Source: Shewanella yunxiaonensis
GTDB taxonomy: Bacteria; Pseudomonadota; Gammaproteobacteria; Enterobacterales; Shewanellaceae
Length of the DNA stretch: 64,000 bases
Reading direction: 5' to 3'
Assembly (NCBI RefSeq): GCF_018223345.1
Contig: NZ_CP073587.1
Coordinates: 3,535,001-3,599,000, forward strand
Part shown: piece after piece, positions 39,137-49,146 of the stretch
Layout: every line of letters begins with the position of its first letter
Position numbering within the stretch: position 1 is the stretch's first letter
The notes under the pieces: model-generated
Told to the model about the DNA's origin: nothing
Databases searched by the model: none
Seen by the model: only the letters and a program-made list of their open reading frames with translations
Made by a program: the position numbers and the translations under genes

Positions 39137-40374
39137 GTAAACGCGTTGTCATCACCGGCATGGCCGGCATTTCATCGCTGGGGCAGGACTGGCCGACGAT
39201 TAAAACGCGGCTGCAGAGTGGGCATAATGCCGTGCAGCGCATGGATGACTGGGATCGATTTCAAGGTCTGAATACCCGCCTAGCGGCGCCGGTCAACGAT
39301 TTTGCAGTGCCAGCACACTATTCCCGCAAAAAAATTCGCTCAATGGGACGGGTATCCCTGATGGCGACCCGCGCCAGTGAACTGGCGTTAGCTGATGCAG
39401 AGTTACTGGACGATCCTGTCATCAGCTCCGGGGCCATGGGTATTGCGTATGGCTCATCTGCCGGAAGCCCAACCGCTATCATCGGCTTTGGTGACATGCT
39501 CAAACACGGTGATATGAGTGGTATTGATGCAACCAGCTATATCCGCATGATGGGCCACACCACCGCTGTCAACGTGGGAGTATTTTTCGGTTTGCAGGGC
39601 CGTACCATTACCACCAGCAGTGCCTGCACCTCTGGTAGCCAAGGCATAGGTTATGCTTATGAAGCGATTAAATATGGTCGCCAGGTGTTGATGCTGGCCG
39701 GCGGTGCCGAAGAACTCTGCGCCAGCGAAGCCGTGGTGTTCGATACGCTATTTGCCACCAGCACCCGCAACGATACCCCACAACTGACGCCAAGACCGTT
39801 CGATCGCGACCGCGATGGCTTGGTGATCGGCGAAGGAGCCGGGACCTTGGTACTAGAAGAGTTACAACATGCCCAGGCGCGTGGGGCCCGGATATATGCT
39901 GAAGTCATCGGGTTTGGGACCAATGCCGATGGCGCGCATATCACCCAGCCGAATGCAATCACGATGGAAGGTGCGATTCGTTTAGCCTTGGAAGATGCCG
40001 GAGTAACACCGCAGCAAATTGGCTATGTAAATGCCCACGGCACTGCCACGGATCGCGGTGATGCCGCCGAAAGTCAGGCCACCTATGCTGTCTTTGGCAG
40101 CCAAGTACCCATATCGTCGTTAAAGAGTTATACCGGCCACACTCTCGGCGCATGTGGGGCACTGGAAGCCTGGTGGAGCATTATGATGATGCGCGATGGC
40201 TGGTTTGCGCCCACGTTAAACCTTGAACATCCAGCCGATGACTGCGCGGCGCTGGATTACATCCGCGATAATGGACGCGCGTTGCAGACGGATATAGTGA
40301 TGAGTAATAACTTTGCTTTTGGTGGCATTAACACATCGCTGATTTTCCGCCGCTGGTCAGAATCATCGAGTTAG
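39133..40374 (+). CDS. apeR: beta-ketoacyl-ACP synthase 2 of the APE cluster
   Basis: This 413-residue ketosynthase resembles FabF and has C165 (SSACTSGSQG), H302 (NAHGTATDRGD) and H336 (GHTLGACGALE). In aryl polyene systems the second ketosynthase is thought to act in the first condensation. It is the last gene of the cluster; no clear intrinsic terminator follows it, only an AT-rich palindrome at 40411. Confidence 0.92.
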   Translation: MSKRVVITGMAGISSLGQDWPTIKTRLQSGHNAVQRMDDWDRFQGLNTRLAAPVNDFAVPAHYSRKKIRSMGRVSLMATRASELALADAELLDDPVISSGAMGIAYGSSAGSPTAIIGFGDMLKHGDMSGIDATSYIRMMGHTTAVNVGVFFGLQGRTITTSSACTSGSQGIGYAYEAIKYGRQVLMLAGGAEELCASEAVVFDTLFATSTRNDTPQLTPRPFDRDRDGLVIGEGAGTLVLEELQHAQARGARIYAEVIGFGTNADGAHITQPNAITMEGAIRLALEDAGVTPQQIGYVNAHGTATDRGDAAESQATYAVFGSQVPISSLKSYTGHTLGACGALEAWWSIMMMRDGWFAPTLNLEHPADDCAALDYIRDNGRALQTDIVMSNNFAFGGINTSLIFRRWSESSS

Positions 40375-40410
40375 CGTTGACGATTGTTTATACCGCTTGT
40401 ACTCCCCAGA

Positions 40411-40445
40411 CCATTAGATTAATCTTATTAATCTGAATCTAATGG
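40411..40445. promoter_or_regulatory. nested palindrome upstream of the rhodanese gene
   Basis: Ten-base perfect arms CCATTAGATT and AATCTAATGG enclose another inverted repeat AGATTAAT-CTT-ATTAATCT. The block ends 14 bases before the rhodanese ATG and lacks a T tail, so it looks more like an operator for a dimeric regulator (ArsR or MarR type size) than a terminator. Confidence 0.5.
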
Positions 40446-40459
40446 TTAAGGGAATTTCT

Positions 40460-40786
40460 ATGTCGCAGTCAGCACTTTCTCGTTGGTCCGGTGCCGTGGG
40501 CAGTAATAGCTGTTGGGAATTGATCAAGCACGGCGCACAAGTGTTGGATGTCCGCTCCCCTGATGAATTTGCACAAGCTCATCTGCCACAGGCGACCAAT
40601 GTCCCCCTCAACCAACTCGACAGCTGGATTAAGCAACAGCCTAACAAACAGCGGCCATTAGTGTTGTATTGCGCCGCTGGCATCCGGGCACAGATGGGCT
40701 GCGACATCTTACGTGCGAATGGTTTTGACTGTGCCGTCAATGGTGGCTCGTTACAGGATCTGCTGTATAACCAACCTACTGCTTGA
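40460..40786 (+). CDS. single-domain rhodanese-like protein
   Basis: This 108-residue protein has one rhodanese domain with VLDVRSPDEFAQAHLP and the active loop YCAAGIRAQMG, where the cysteine is the persulfide-carrying residue. It may move sulfane sulfur or act in redox sensing. The start at 40460 is preceded by AAGGG; the ATG at 40442 lies inside the palindrome and is unlikely. It is a single gene with a strong terminator. It is not an obvious part of the pigment cluster. Confidence 0.85.
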   Translation: MSQSALSRWSGAVGSNSCWELIKHGAQVLDVRSPDEFAQAHLPQATNVPLNQLDSWIKQQPNKQRPLVLYCAAGIRAQMGCDILRANGFDCAVNGGSLQDLLYNQPTA

Positions 40787-40789
40787 AAA

Positions 40790-40819
40790 AACAAGCCCCG
40801 GGATCCCGGGGCTTGTTTT
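40790..40819 (+). terminator. terminator after the rhodanese gene
   Basis: A perfect long stem CAAGCCCCGGG/CCCGGGGCTTG is followed by TTTT and preceded by A residues. Confidence 0.9.
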
Positions 40820-40877
40820 AATGTCCGTAATGGGTGTCACTGCAGTTTTAGTTAAACAGCAGGTTACCTCTTAAGCA

Positions 40878-41474
<597 letters not shown>

Positions 41475-41595
41475 TCACTCCGCTATATTTGGATAACTAT
41501 TCAGGGGCTTTCCCTAAATTAATAGCGCCAGTCTATACACGGATAAATTGAATAAAAAGCGGATAAAATTTGAGATTACTTGCTATTTTTTAGAA

Positions 41596-41613
41596 CGGTT
41601 AATACGTTAACCG
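41596..41613. repeat. short palindrome between dtd and azoR
   Basis: Seven-base arms CGGTTAA and TTAACCG with a four-base loop lie 15 bases past the dtd stop and about 125 bases before azoR. It has no T tail, so it may be an operator or a weak terminator. Confidence 0.35.
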
Positions 41614-41627
41614 CGGCTCATGAAGAC

Positions 41628-42065
41628 TCAGACTTTGAGACTGAAAGTCACTGGGCCATCATTGATCAGCGCCACCTGCATATCGGCGGCAAATCTGCCA
41701 GTCGCCACTGTCATGCCCGCATTGCGGCAATAATCGATAAAAGCTTGGTAGAGTTCATCGGCTCTGGCGGGAACTGCGGCACTTGAAAAGCTAGGGCGTA
41801 AGCCGCGACTAGTATCAGCGGCCAAGGTAAACTGCGACACCACTAACAAACTGCCACCGACTTGCGAGACGTTGAGGTTCATCTTGCCCTGCTCATCACT
41901 GAACACCCGATAGTGCATCACTTTGTGGGCTAATTTCGCCACAGTAGCTTCATCATCCTGATGCTCGACACCAAGTAAAACCAGTAACCCACTGCCGATA
42001 CTGCCCGTCACTTGCTGTTCTACTGTGACACTGGCTTCACGGACTCGCTGAATAAGCGCTATCAC
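41628..42065 (-). CDS. dtd: D-aminoacyl-tRNA deacylase
   Basis: This 145-residue enzyme removes D-amino acids (and glycine) from tRNA. It has the SQFTLAAD motif (about residues 77-84) and the cross-subunit GP motif in [11 protein letters not shown] at the C-terminus. Length and sequence match Dtd. Its start overlaps the stop of the prolyl aminopeptidase gene by four bases, placing it in a yihY-pip-dtd minus-strand operon. Confidence 0.95.
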   Translation of the reverse strand: MIALIQRVREASVTVEQQVTGSIGSGLLVLLGVEHQDDEATVAKLAHKVMHYRVFSDEQGKMNLNVSQVGGSLLVVSQFTLAADTSRGLRPSFSSAAVPARADELYQAFIDYCRNAGMTVATGRFAADMQVALINDGPVTFSLKV

Positions 42066-43006
42066 GCTATCACTCCTGTATTGGCTAATTGCGCGACATT
42101 GTCAGCCATTTCCCGAACCGCTGCAATTACCGCCTGCTGCATCCGTGGTTCCATCAAGGAATGGTGTCCACCAGCCACGAGCTGCAATGCGGTGGGCTGC
42201 GTTTGCTCGGCCAGCATTTGCTTTAACAGAAATGGCGGACATACCCAATCCTGCTCACCTTGCAACAACCAGGTGTGGGTCGGCCAGCTATCCATGGTGG
42301 CTTTTAACAAGACGTAAGCATCAAAGTAATGATGACGGGCAAAGTGATTTTCAATTAATGCGCAGCTTCGGTCGGCCAGAGAATATTCAGTCGGCAACAG
42401 GGTCCAGGGATGCGCCAGCGTTCGTTCCCAATGGCACCACGCCGCCACCGTCTTGAGTTCACTGCGTTGCAGTGCCTGCGCAAATGCCTGTAACAACGTA
42501 TCCTCATCGTTTGCTGATACCGCATCCCGCCAACCGCGGTAATCAACCGGAAACCGCTTTGCGGCTCCCTGACTGCCATAAAGCCAACTGCGACCCGCCG
42601 CCGATGGCACAAATATGCCCCAATAACATTGCCCGAGCACCCGTTGCGGACACAAACCAGAGTATATCAACCCTAGCGTCGCCCCAAATGATCCCCCGGC
42701 GAGACACCAGCGCTCCAGCCCTAGCCATTGCCTTAACCGTTCAATATCTGTCAGCAGACTCAACACATCGTTATGTACCAGTCTGCCTGACGGCTGTGAC
42801 TTACCGGCACCGCGTTGATCTAACAACAGTACGCGAAACCGCTGGAGATCAAACAACTCCAAATCGCTGATATGGCATCCAGCGCCAGGGCCGCCATGTA
42901 AAAACAATAACGGGATCCCCTGCGGCTTGCCGTACTCTACCAGATGTAATAGATGCCCATCGCCGACATCCAGCCACTGCCGGGATAACGGCTCAATCCT
43001 GCTCAT
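42062..43006 (-). CDS. pip: prolyl aminopeptidase-like alpha/beta hydrolase
   Basis: This 314-residue hydrolase resembles proline iminopeptidase, which removes N-terminal proline. It has the oxyanion HGGPG motif (residues 37-41), [10 protein letters not shown] (61-70), the nucleophile S106 in GGSFGAT and the GEQDW acid and GGHHS histidine regions. The family form is GGSWGS, so the serine environment differs a little and peptidase specificity is not certain. The ATG at 43006 has AGGT upstream and lies in the end of yihY; the frame is open to 43051. Confidence 0.85.
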   Translation of the reverse strand: MSRIEPLSRQWLDVGDGHLLHLVEYGKPQGIPLLFLHGGPGAGCHISDLELFDLQRFRVLLLDQRGAGKSQPSGRLVHNDVLSLLTDIERLRQWLGLERWCLAGGSFGATLGLIYSGLCPQRVLGQCYWGIFVPSAAGRSWLYGSQGAAKRFPVDYRGWRDAVSANDEDTLLQAFAQALQRSELKTVAAWCHWERTLAHPWTLLPTEYSLADRSCALIENHFARHHYFDAYVLLKATMDSWPTHTWLLQGEQDWVCPPFLLKQMLAEQTQPTALQLVAGGHHSLMEPRMQQAVIAAVREMADNVAQLANTGVIA

Positions 43007-43898
43007 TTGATGACCTATCACACTCAGCGTCAGCCACCTGCTGTAGCTCATCCAGATATTCGGGCAAAGATGCGGTAATTTCGGCCCCCAGCAGCACGAT
43101 CATCCAGGACAGATACACCCACAAAAACAGAATCGGAATGGTTGCCAGGGCACCATAAATGGCTTCATAGGTCGGGAAATGTGTCACGTAAAATGCAAAA
43201 CCTTTCTTGCCCGCTTCAAATAGCAGTGCCGCAACCACAGCGCCCAATAACGCATGTAGCAAGTGCACCTTCTGATTAGGCACCACGGTATACAGCAGCA
43301 AAAAGGTCGCCACCGAAAAGAGAAAGGGTAAGCGCGCGACGAAAAAAGCCCCCACCCCATAGGTATCGGCTTCATTAAAGATCTTGAGCGATACCACATA
43401 GGAAGTGGCTGCCAGGCTAGCACTGATAAGAATTGGCCCTAGCGTCAGGATCATCCAGTACATAGAAAACGACAGCACCAACGGCCGCTTTGTACGATTC
43501 CCCCAGATATAGTTGAGTGCTTTATCAATCGCCGAGATCAGCATAATTGCCACGACCATTAATGCCGCAATACCAATGGCGGTGCCTTTAGAGGCGTTAC
43601 CGACAAATTGGTTGATATACACCTGTACCGTATCACCAGCTGCAGGCAGAAAATTCTGATAAATAAAATTCTCGATCTCTTTGCGAACCCCTTTAAACAC
43701 AGGAAAGGCCGATAACATTGACATGGTCACGGCCACCATCGGCACCAGCGACAGCAGAGTAACGTAGGCCAAATGACCCGCACGGATATTAATCTGATCA
43801 TTCAATACCCGGCTTTTTACATGCTTGATGTAGCACCAGATGCTATGAGTGATGGCGCCTGCACGTTGCAGACTGAACTGAGAATTCACAGTAATCAT
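42993..43898 (-). CDS. yihY: YihY/virulence factor BrkB family membrane protein
   Basis: This protein of about 301 residues has six membrane helices and the YihY blocks [30 protein letters not shown] and [23 protein letters not shown]. Function is not settled in the family. The start at 43898 fits the family N-terminus; the frame is open to 43940 and the ribosome binding site is weak. It heads the yihY-pip-dtd overlap group, an order also common in related genomes. Confidence 0.88.
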   Translation of the reverse strand: MITVNSQFSLQRAGAITHSIWCYIKHVKSRVLNDQINIRAGHLAYVTLLSLVPMVAVTMSMLSAFPVFKGVRKEIENFIYQNFLPAAGDTVQVYINQFVGNASKGTAIGIAALMVVAIMLISAIDKALNYIWGNRTKRPLVLSFSMYWMILTLGPILISASLAATSYVVSLKIFNEADTYGVGAFFVARLPFLFSVATFLLLYTVVPNQKVHLLHALLGAVVAALLFEAGKKGFAFYVTHFPTYEAIYGALATIPILFLWVYLSWMIVLLGAEITASLPEYLDELQQVADAECDRSSNEQD

Positions 43899-44006
43899 GA
43901 TTGTTGGATGACTTATGCCAATATCTTCGTACAATAACAAACAGATTACAAAATCCCGACAGAAAAAGCGCCCTGCAATTTTTGCCGGAAACCAAGGAGA
44001 TATCGA

Positions 44007-44225
44007 ATGTCACAACAAGGATCTACCGGCAATGTCATCGCAGCGCTGGTAAATGTCTTTTTCCCGGGGTTAGGACAGCTGATCCAAGGTCGTATTCTGG
44101 CGGCACTGCTATTTTTTGTCATAACCGTTGTCGGATATGCCTTATGGTGGCTGGTCGTGCCCCCCATTATTGGTGCTATTGCCCATCTCTGGAGCATTGT
44201 GGATGCAGCCAGATACCGTGCATGA
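44007..44225 (+). CDS. small two-helix membrane protein
   Basis: This 72-residue protein has two hydrophobic helices with a GLGQLIQGR turn between them, resembling TM2-domain or related small proteins; the second helix is rich in Trp and Pro. An excellent AAGGAGATATC ribosome binding site supports it. It sits 20 bases before the DUF2959 lipoprotein gene, so the two are likely co-transcribed. Function is unknown. Confidence 0.78.
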   Translation: MSQQGSTGNVIAALVNVFFPGLGQLIQGRILAALLFFVITVVGYALWWLVVPPIIGAIAHLWSIVDAARYRA

Positions 44226-44245
44226 AGGATGGAAAGGATAATCCA

Positions 44246-44890
44246 ATGAAAATATTAGTGAGCTCGACGCTGATGTGTCTGGCGTTAATGCTGGGCGGTT
44301 GCCAATCGGCCTACTATGGGGCTATGGAAAAAATTGGCTATCACAAGCGCGACATTATGGTCGATCGCGTCAAAGATGCGCAGGAGTCACAACAGGATGC
44401 GCAAAAGCAGTTCAGCTCTGCGCTCGAGGAGATGCAGGCATTACTGCACCATGATGGCGGCGATCTGGAACAAGCGTATAACAACGCGAAAGATGAATAT
44501 GAATCCGCACAGTCTGCGGCTGAACGGGTGAGCGACAGGATTGATAAAGTTGAAAGTGTTGCTGAAGCGCTCTTTGATGAATGGCAGCAAGAAATTGGTG
44601 AAATCAGTAAATCCAGCCTGCGACAGAAAAGCCAAAGCAAATTAAATCAGACACAGCGCTCGTACCAACAGATGCTGAAAAGCATGCGCCGGGCAGAAAG
44701 CAAAATGGCACCGGTACTCACCGCCATGAAAGACAACATGTTGTACTTGAAGCACAATCTCAATGCGCAAACCATCGCGTCAGTTAAAGGCGAATTCACC
44801 AGTTTGCAAACTGATATTTCGTCACTGATTAAAGAGATGAACCGTTCGATTGATGAATCCAATAAATTCATCGCTCACATGGAACCTTAA
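44246..44890 (+). CDS. DUF2959 lipoprotein
   Basis: This 214-residue protein has a type II signal peptide with lipobox LGGC (cysteine at about residue 19) and a long, highly charged alpha-helical region with coiled-coil potential, matching DUF2959. The start at 44246 has AAAGGA upstream. The function is unknown; a periplasmic structural role is only a guess. It converges with the diguanylate cyclase gene. Confidence 0.83.
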   Translation: MKILVSSTLMCLALMLGGCQSAYYGAMEKIGYHKRDIMVDRVKDAQESQQDAQKQFSSALEEMQALLHHDGGDLEQAYNNAKDEYESAQSAAERVSDRIDKVESVAEALFDEWQQEIGEISKSSLRQKSQSKLNQTQRSYQQMLKSMRRAESKMAPVLTAMKDNMLYLKHNLNAQTIASVKGEFTSLQTDISSLIKEMNRSIDESNKFIAHMEP

Positions 44891-44921
44891 CTTAACCACA
44901 CAGTGAATCGAGGGGTGGATG

Positions 44922-46280
44922 TTATCCCACCTCTTGTTCACGGCACCGCTGTTTATCGGCATACATGGCTCGGTCAGCGTTGTGCAACAGATCTTCAATT
45001 GTCTGTGCAGCTTCCGGAAAACAGGCATATCCCATACTTAGCTGTATCGGTAAGGTAATGCCGTGCCAAACAAACGTCGGCGCGCAAACTTCGGCATGAA
45101 TCTTATCCTGTACCGCCTGAATGTTCTCAATCGCCGAAATACGCGGCAGGATCACTAAAAATTCATCACCGCCGATACGGGCAACCAGATCACTGCCACG
45201 CAAGACACTCTCTAACCGTCGCGCAATCTCCACCAGCAGCGCGTCACCGGCCACATGTCCGAAATTATCATTTATCTGTTTGAAATTATTCAGATCTATG
45301 TTGAAAATACAAAAGTGACTACCATGTTTGTGGAGCTTTTGCAGCATCTGCATAGCGCGGCGACGGTTACCAATTTTGGTTAACACATCTTCGTACGAAT
45401 AGCGGTGAGCATTACGATAGGTGTTCAGCAACAAGATAACGCTAATAAACAGAACCACCGACAAGGTGTAACCCAACAACCGTACCAGATTGCTTTTGAA
45501 CCAGATTTCTAACGAGTCATGCGCGATCTCTTTAATGGCTAATTGCCAGGTGCCGCTCACCAAGTTCACGGTTTCGGTACGCAGTGGCTGCGTAAATACC
45601 TGAGGATCACCATAGAATACTGCGCCTAGTTCACCCTGACCGTCCACACCCCGTATCGCCAGTTCTACATCATCAGGAAACGAATCGCTACCGGCATCGT
45701 GCAATAACCGGTTCCAGTCGAGTGCAACACTGAACACTCCCCAATAGTTTTTATTGTTCGGAGGGTCAGAGAAAATAGGGATGCGGGCGATGATCGCTTC
45801 CCCGCCCTGCACCAGGGTTAATGGGCCAGCGACAAAAATCTTGCCGTTATTTTTGGCGATTTCTACGGTGCGCCATTGCTCCGGATGCAGGCGAAAGTCC
45901 AGTCCTAAGGCTTTCTCATTGCCTTGCCGTGGATAAACAAAACTGATGACATCATTCGGAGCCACCCCAATATTGCGAATATGGTGAGCCTTGCGCCGGA
46001 TATTTTCAGCTAATGGTAACCATTGATGGGCTGAAGATTGCGGACTGACGGCAATATAGGCCGCTAGTGCATTGGCCTCAAAGATCTCTGACGTGACTGA
46101 TGCTTCCAGACGATATCGTACCAATGCGAGTTGTCGTGACAGATCATCGGCGCGGTCATCTGCAATATCTCGGCTGTAACTATGCTGGAGATATTCCACT
46201 ATCTCATAGGTGGCTGCAAAGTAGAGCAGGGCCACTAGACCCCAAACCACTCGGCTCTTGAATCGCCCATCACTCCGCAT
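44922..46280 (-). CDS. membrane diguanylate cyclase with CHASE-like sensor
   Basis: This 452-residue protein makes cyclic di-GMP. An N-terminal helix (about residues 11-28), a periplasmic CHASE-like domain (about 40-260), a second helix (about 268-288) and a GGDEF domain follow in order. The active loop is intact GGDEF (370-374) with an inhibitory site RGSD (361-364) five residues before it, so product inhibition is expected. The sensed ligand is unknown. ATG 46280 is preferred over GTG 46286. It is divergent from the polyferredoxin gene. Confidence 0.88.
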   Translation of the reverse strand: MRSDGRFKSRVVWGLVALLYFAATYEIVEYLQHSYSRDIADDRADDLSRQLALVRYRLEASVTSEIFEANALAAYIAVSPQSSAHQWLPLAENIRRKAHHIRNIGVAPNDVISFVYPRQGNEKALGLDFRLHPEQWRTVEIAKNNGKIFVAGPLTLVQGGEAIIARIPIFSDPPNNKNYWGVFSVALDWNRLLHDAGSDSFPDDVELAIRGVDGQGELGAVFYGDPQVFTQPLRTETVNLVSGTWQLAIKEIAHDSLEIWFKSNLVRLLGYTLSVVLFISVILLLNTYRNAHRYSYEDVLTKIGNRRRAMQMLQKLHKHGSHFCIFNIDLNNFKQINDNFGHVAGDALLVEIARRLESVLRGSDLVARIGGDEFLVILPRISAIENIQAVQDKIHAEVCAPTFVWHGITLPIQLSMGYACFPEAAQTIEDLLHNADRAMYADKQRCREQEVG

Positions 46281-46548
46281 CAGCACACACCCTAAAATTT
46301 TACATTATTTTTACATGATTCAATATCAACTGGAATAGCGAAATACCATTGTCTAACTGGATTATGGCCAGATATTAGATACTTAATTTTAGCGTTCTCT
46401 GGACTATACATCTGTGTGAGCAACCACACGAATTTTGGCAAGCCCAGGGTGTTTGTTGGATCTGGCGCACAATTCACGCAAGTGAAATACAACTATTTCA
46501 GACTTCGGCTTTCACAATACACACAAACTATTTGATGTGGAACATCAC

Positions 46549-47763
46549 ATGACTATTACCGAATCCCTTACCTTGATGTTGGCATTATTATACGGTGCCA
46601 CTCAGTTGTGGTGGGCTGGTAAACGCTTTGGCGCTATCGCCGCCACCATTTCCTTGTTATTAGCCTTAGTGATAAGTGCCAGCCTGACATTATTGGTCGG
46701 TACTGCAATTGCAATTGCCGGTTTAGCCCTACTCCAATGGCGTAAACCTGCCTTTGCCAAAGGTGATTTGCGTATCAATGACTTACGGGCAGGCTGTCAG
46801 AACTTAATTGTCCTGTCACTATTGATTGTCGCCATCCAATATACGGTGAATAGCCTGATGCTAAAAGCTGGCATAGCCGACCCTTGGGTTGCCCGTCCTA
46901 ACGTGGTGGATGCTTTTCTTCCGATTGCCGGCGCTATTGAAGTAAAAGGTATCGTCTCGTTGGGATTATGGGATCAGAACCACCCTGCCGCAGCGGTTAT
47001 GTTAGGCATCGTGTTACTGACAGGGTTGCTGTGCAAACGTGCCTTCTGTGGTTGGGCCTGTCCCATTGGGCTCGCAGGGGAATACCTGTATAAACTGCGC
47101 AAACGTGTTATCAAAGAAGAGCTGATGCCACCTAGATGGCTGGACTGGCCGTTGCGGATGCTGAAATATCTGCTGTTGGCTGGTTTTATCTATCTGGTTG
47201 TAGGCATGCCAGCAATGGGGATTCCGGGTTATTTGCAAGGCAATTACCACCGTATCGCCGACCTCAAGATGGCACTGTTTTTCCTGACGCCCGGACTGGT
47301 CACACTGTGTTGTTTTGCGTTGATCCTGATGATTGCGTCATGGCGTCGTCAGGGATTTTGTCGCTACTTATGCCCTTATGGTGCCATTCTGGGGATACTG
47401 AGTTTCTTCAGTCCGCTGAAAATTCGCCGTAACCAGCAAGAGTGCTTGATTGATAAAGGCATGAAATGTGACAAGTGCACACGCGCCTGTCCGGCCAATA
47501 TCATTGTTCATACCAAAACCACGGTGCGCAGTGATGAATGCCAAGCCTGTATGCGCTGTGTTGCTGCTTGTCCGAAAAAGGCAGCGCTCGGTTTTGGTCT
47601 GCCCGGCAACCATATGTTATCGGCACGCAGTCTGATGATTGGGGTGCTGGCGATTATGTTCTTCCTGCCATTAGTGGCTTGGCTCTTCGGCTATTGGGAC
47701 AGTCAGATACCGGATGCGATTCGGATGCAGCTATTGCAAGTTGCTGATCATATCGGACACTAA
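46549..47763 (+). CDS. NapH-like membrane polyferredoxin, orphan
   Basis: This protein of 404 residues has about seven membrane helices, two CxxxCP motifs at the membrane face (C167/C171 in CGWACP and C270/C274 in CRYLCP) and two [4Fe-4S] clusters (C298, C306, C309, C313 and C330, C333, C336, C340). It belongs to the NapH/NosR-C-terminal/CcoG group of electron-transfer proteins. No napAB, nos or cco genes are nearby, so its partner is not known. A GTG at 46537 is an alternative start. Confidence 0.85.
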   Translation: MTITESLTLMLALLYGATQLWWAGKRFGAIAATISLLLALVISASLTLLVGTAIAIAGLALLQWRKPAFAKGDLRINDLRAGCQNLIVLSLLIVAIQYTVNSLMLKAGIADPWVARPNVVDAFLPIAGAIEVKGIVSLGLWDQNHPAAAVMLGIVLLTGLLCKRAFCGWACPIGLAGEYLYKLRKRVIKEELMPPRWLDWPLRMLKYLLLAGFIYLVVGMPAMGIPGYLQGNYHRIADLKMALFFLTPGLVTLCCFALILMIASWRRQGFCRYLCPYGAILGILSFFSPLKIRRNQQECLIDKGMKCDKCTRACPANIIVHTKTTVRSDECQACMRCVAACPKKAALGFGLPGNHMLSARSLMIGVLAIMFFLPLVAWLFGYWDSQIPDAIRMQLLQVADHIGH

Positions 47764-47766
47764 ATG

Positions 47767-47844
47767 CTATCTTGGCTGAGGGAAGTGGAGATTGCAGGAT
47801 TAGGTGTAACAAAGTGTAGAGATCCACTTCCCAAACTATCTTGG
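47767..47844. repeat. inverted repeat framed by a direct repeat
   Basis: Ten-base perfect arms GGGAAGTGGA (47780-47789) and TCCACTTCCC (47823-47832) are framed by two copies of CTATCTTGG (47767-47775 and 47836-47844) with similar bases after each. It directly follows the polyferredoxin stop. It could be a small relic element or a structured 3' end; no T tail is present. Confidence 0.45.
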
Positions 47845-48060
47845 TTAAGTCAGTAACAGCACAAAATAGGGCAGAAAATTGCAACGCGCTGTTTCAAAGC
47901 TGAAATATTGCTCGATATCACACCAGCCATATTCAGGAAGCTAAGTGACTTAGTCCTTACCGTTTTAGCGCGTAAAGCCTCGCCCAATTCGGGCGGGGAT
48001 ACAAGCGCATACCGCGAAGCGGTATTTACAGAATTGAATATTTTCTGTAAATTGCATTGT

Positions 48061-49146
48061 ATGAAGCGAGCATACAAAGAAAGATTCTATCCAACCGAAC
48101 AACAAACCGAACTACTGGCAAAGTCGTTTGGCTGTGCTCGTTTTGTCTGGAATAACACGCTTAAGCACCGTACAGACGCTTATTATGAGCGAGGTGAATC
48201 TATTGCTCACTCCGTACTAGAAAAGCGTTTAGTGCCTTTAAAAGCTGAGTTTGAGTGGCTTAAAGAAGTGTCCAGCGTGATATTTCAGCAATGCCTACGC
48301 GATCAACAAGAGGCGTTTAAAAACTTTTGGGATAAGCGTACTAAGTACCCACGTTTCAAATCAAAGCATGACAGGCAATCGATAAGATTAACCAAGGCCG
48401 CTTTTCACTATAACGACGGTCAACTCTTCATTGCTAAATCAAAAGAGCCGCTAAACGTTCGATGGTCGCGTAACCTATCAAGCGAACCTAGCTCAATCAC
48501 CATTTCAAAAGACAGGGCAGGACGCTACTTTGTGTCGATGCTTTGTGAATTTGAATCTAAACCAATGCCTGTCACTGCAAAAACAGTGGGCATTGACTTA
48601 GGTTTAAATAACCTGTTCATCACTGATGATGGCATCAAAATCGACAATCCACGCCACACTAAACGCTACGAAAACAAACTGGCCTACCTACAGCGCAAGC
48701 TCGTCAAGAAAAAGAAAGGCAGCAAGAACCGCGACAAGATACGTCAAAAAGTAGCCCGTCTACATGCCAAAATAGCCGATAGTCGATTAGATAACTTGCA
48801 CAAGTTGTCTCGCAAATTAATCAACGAAAACCAAGTGATTTGTGTTGAGTCGTTAGCGGTGAAGAACATGATCCGCAATCCAAAACTAGCTAAACATATC
48901 GCTGATGCGAGTTGGGGTGAGTTCATTCGCCAACTCAAATACAAAGCGGAATGGGCGGGAAGGACTATCGCAGAAATAGATCGCTTCTTCCCTAGCTCAA
49001 AGCGTTGTAGTAGTTGTGGATTTGTACATGAATCAATGCCGTTAAATATCCGTAACTGGACTTGTCCAGAGTGCAAAACACTCCAAGATCGCGATATTAA
49101 TGCGGCTATGAATATAAGAACCGTCGGACTGGCGGGGTTAGTCTAG
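48061..49146 (+). CDS. tnpB: TnpB, RNA-guided endonuclease of an IS605-type element
   Basis: This 361-residue protein matches OrfB_IS605/TnpB nucleases, ancestors of Cas12. The split RuvC site is intact: D179 (VGIDLGLNN), E263 (VICVESLAV) and the final aspartate D343 or D345 in LQDRDINAAMNI. A zinc ribbon with C316, C319, C335 and C338 lies between them. An N-terminal HTH-like region starts MKRAYKERFYPTEQQ, the usual beginning; the frame is open 51 codons further upstream across the left end, which I reject. No frameshift or truncation is seen, so it could be active. Confidence 0.93.
   Translation: MKRAYKERFYPTEQQTELLAKSFGCARFVWNNTLKHRTDAYYERGESIAHSVLEKRLVPLKAEFEWLKEVSSVIFQQCLRDQQEAFKNFWDKRTKYPRFKSKHDRQSIRLTKAAFHYNDGQLFIAKSKEPLNVRWSRNLSSEPSSITISKDRAGRYFVSMLCEFESKPMPVTAKTVGIDLGLNNLFITDDGIKIDNPRHTKRYENKLAYLQRKLVKKKKGSKNRDKIRQKVARLHAKIADSRLDNLHKLSRKLINENQVICVESLAVKNMIRNPKLAKHIADASWGEFIRQLKYKAEWAGRTIAEIDRFFPSSKRCSSCGFVHESMPLNIRNWTCPECKTLQDRDINAAMNIRTVGLAGLV

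Noticed and set aside
47908-48060. Upstream extension of the TnpB reading frame
   Set aside because: It crosses the left-end hairpin and adds residues not typical of TnpB; ATG 48061 gives the usual MKRAYK start.
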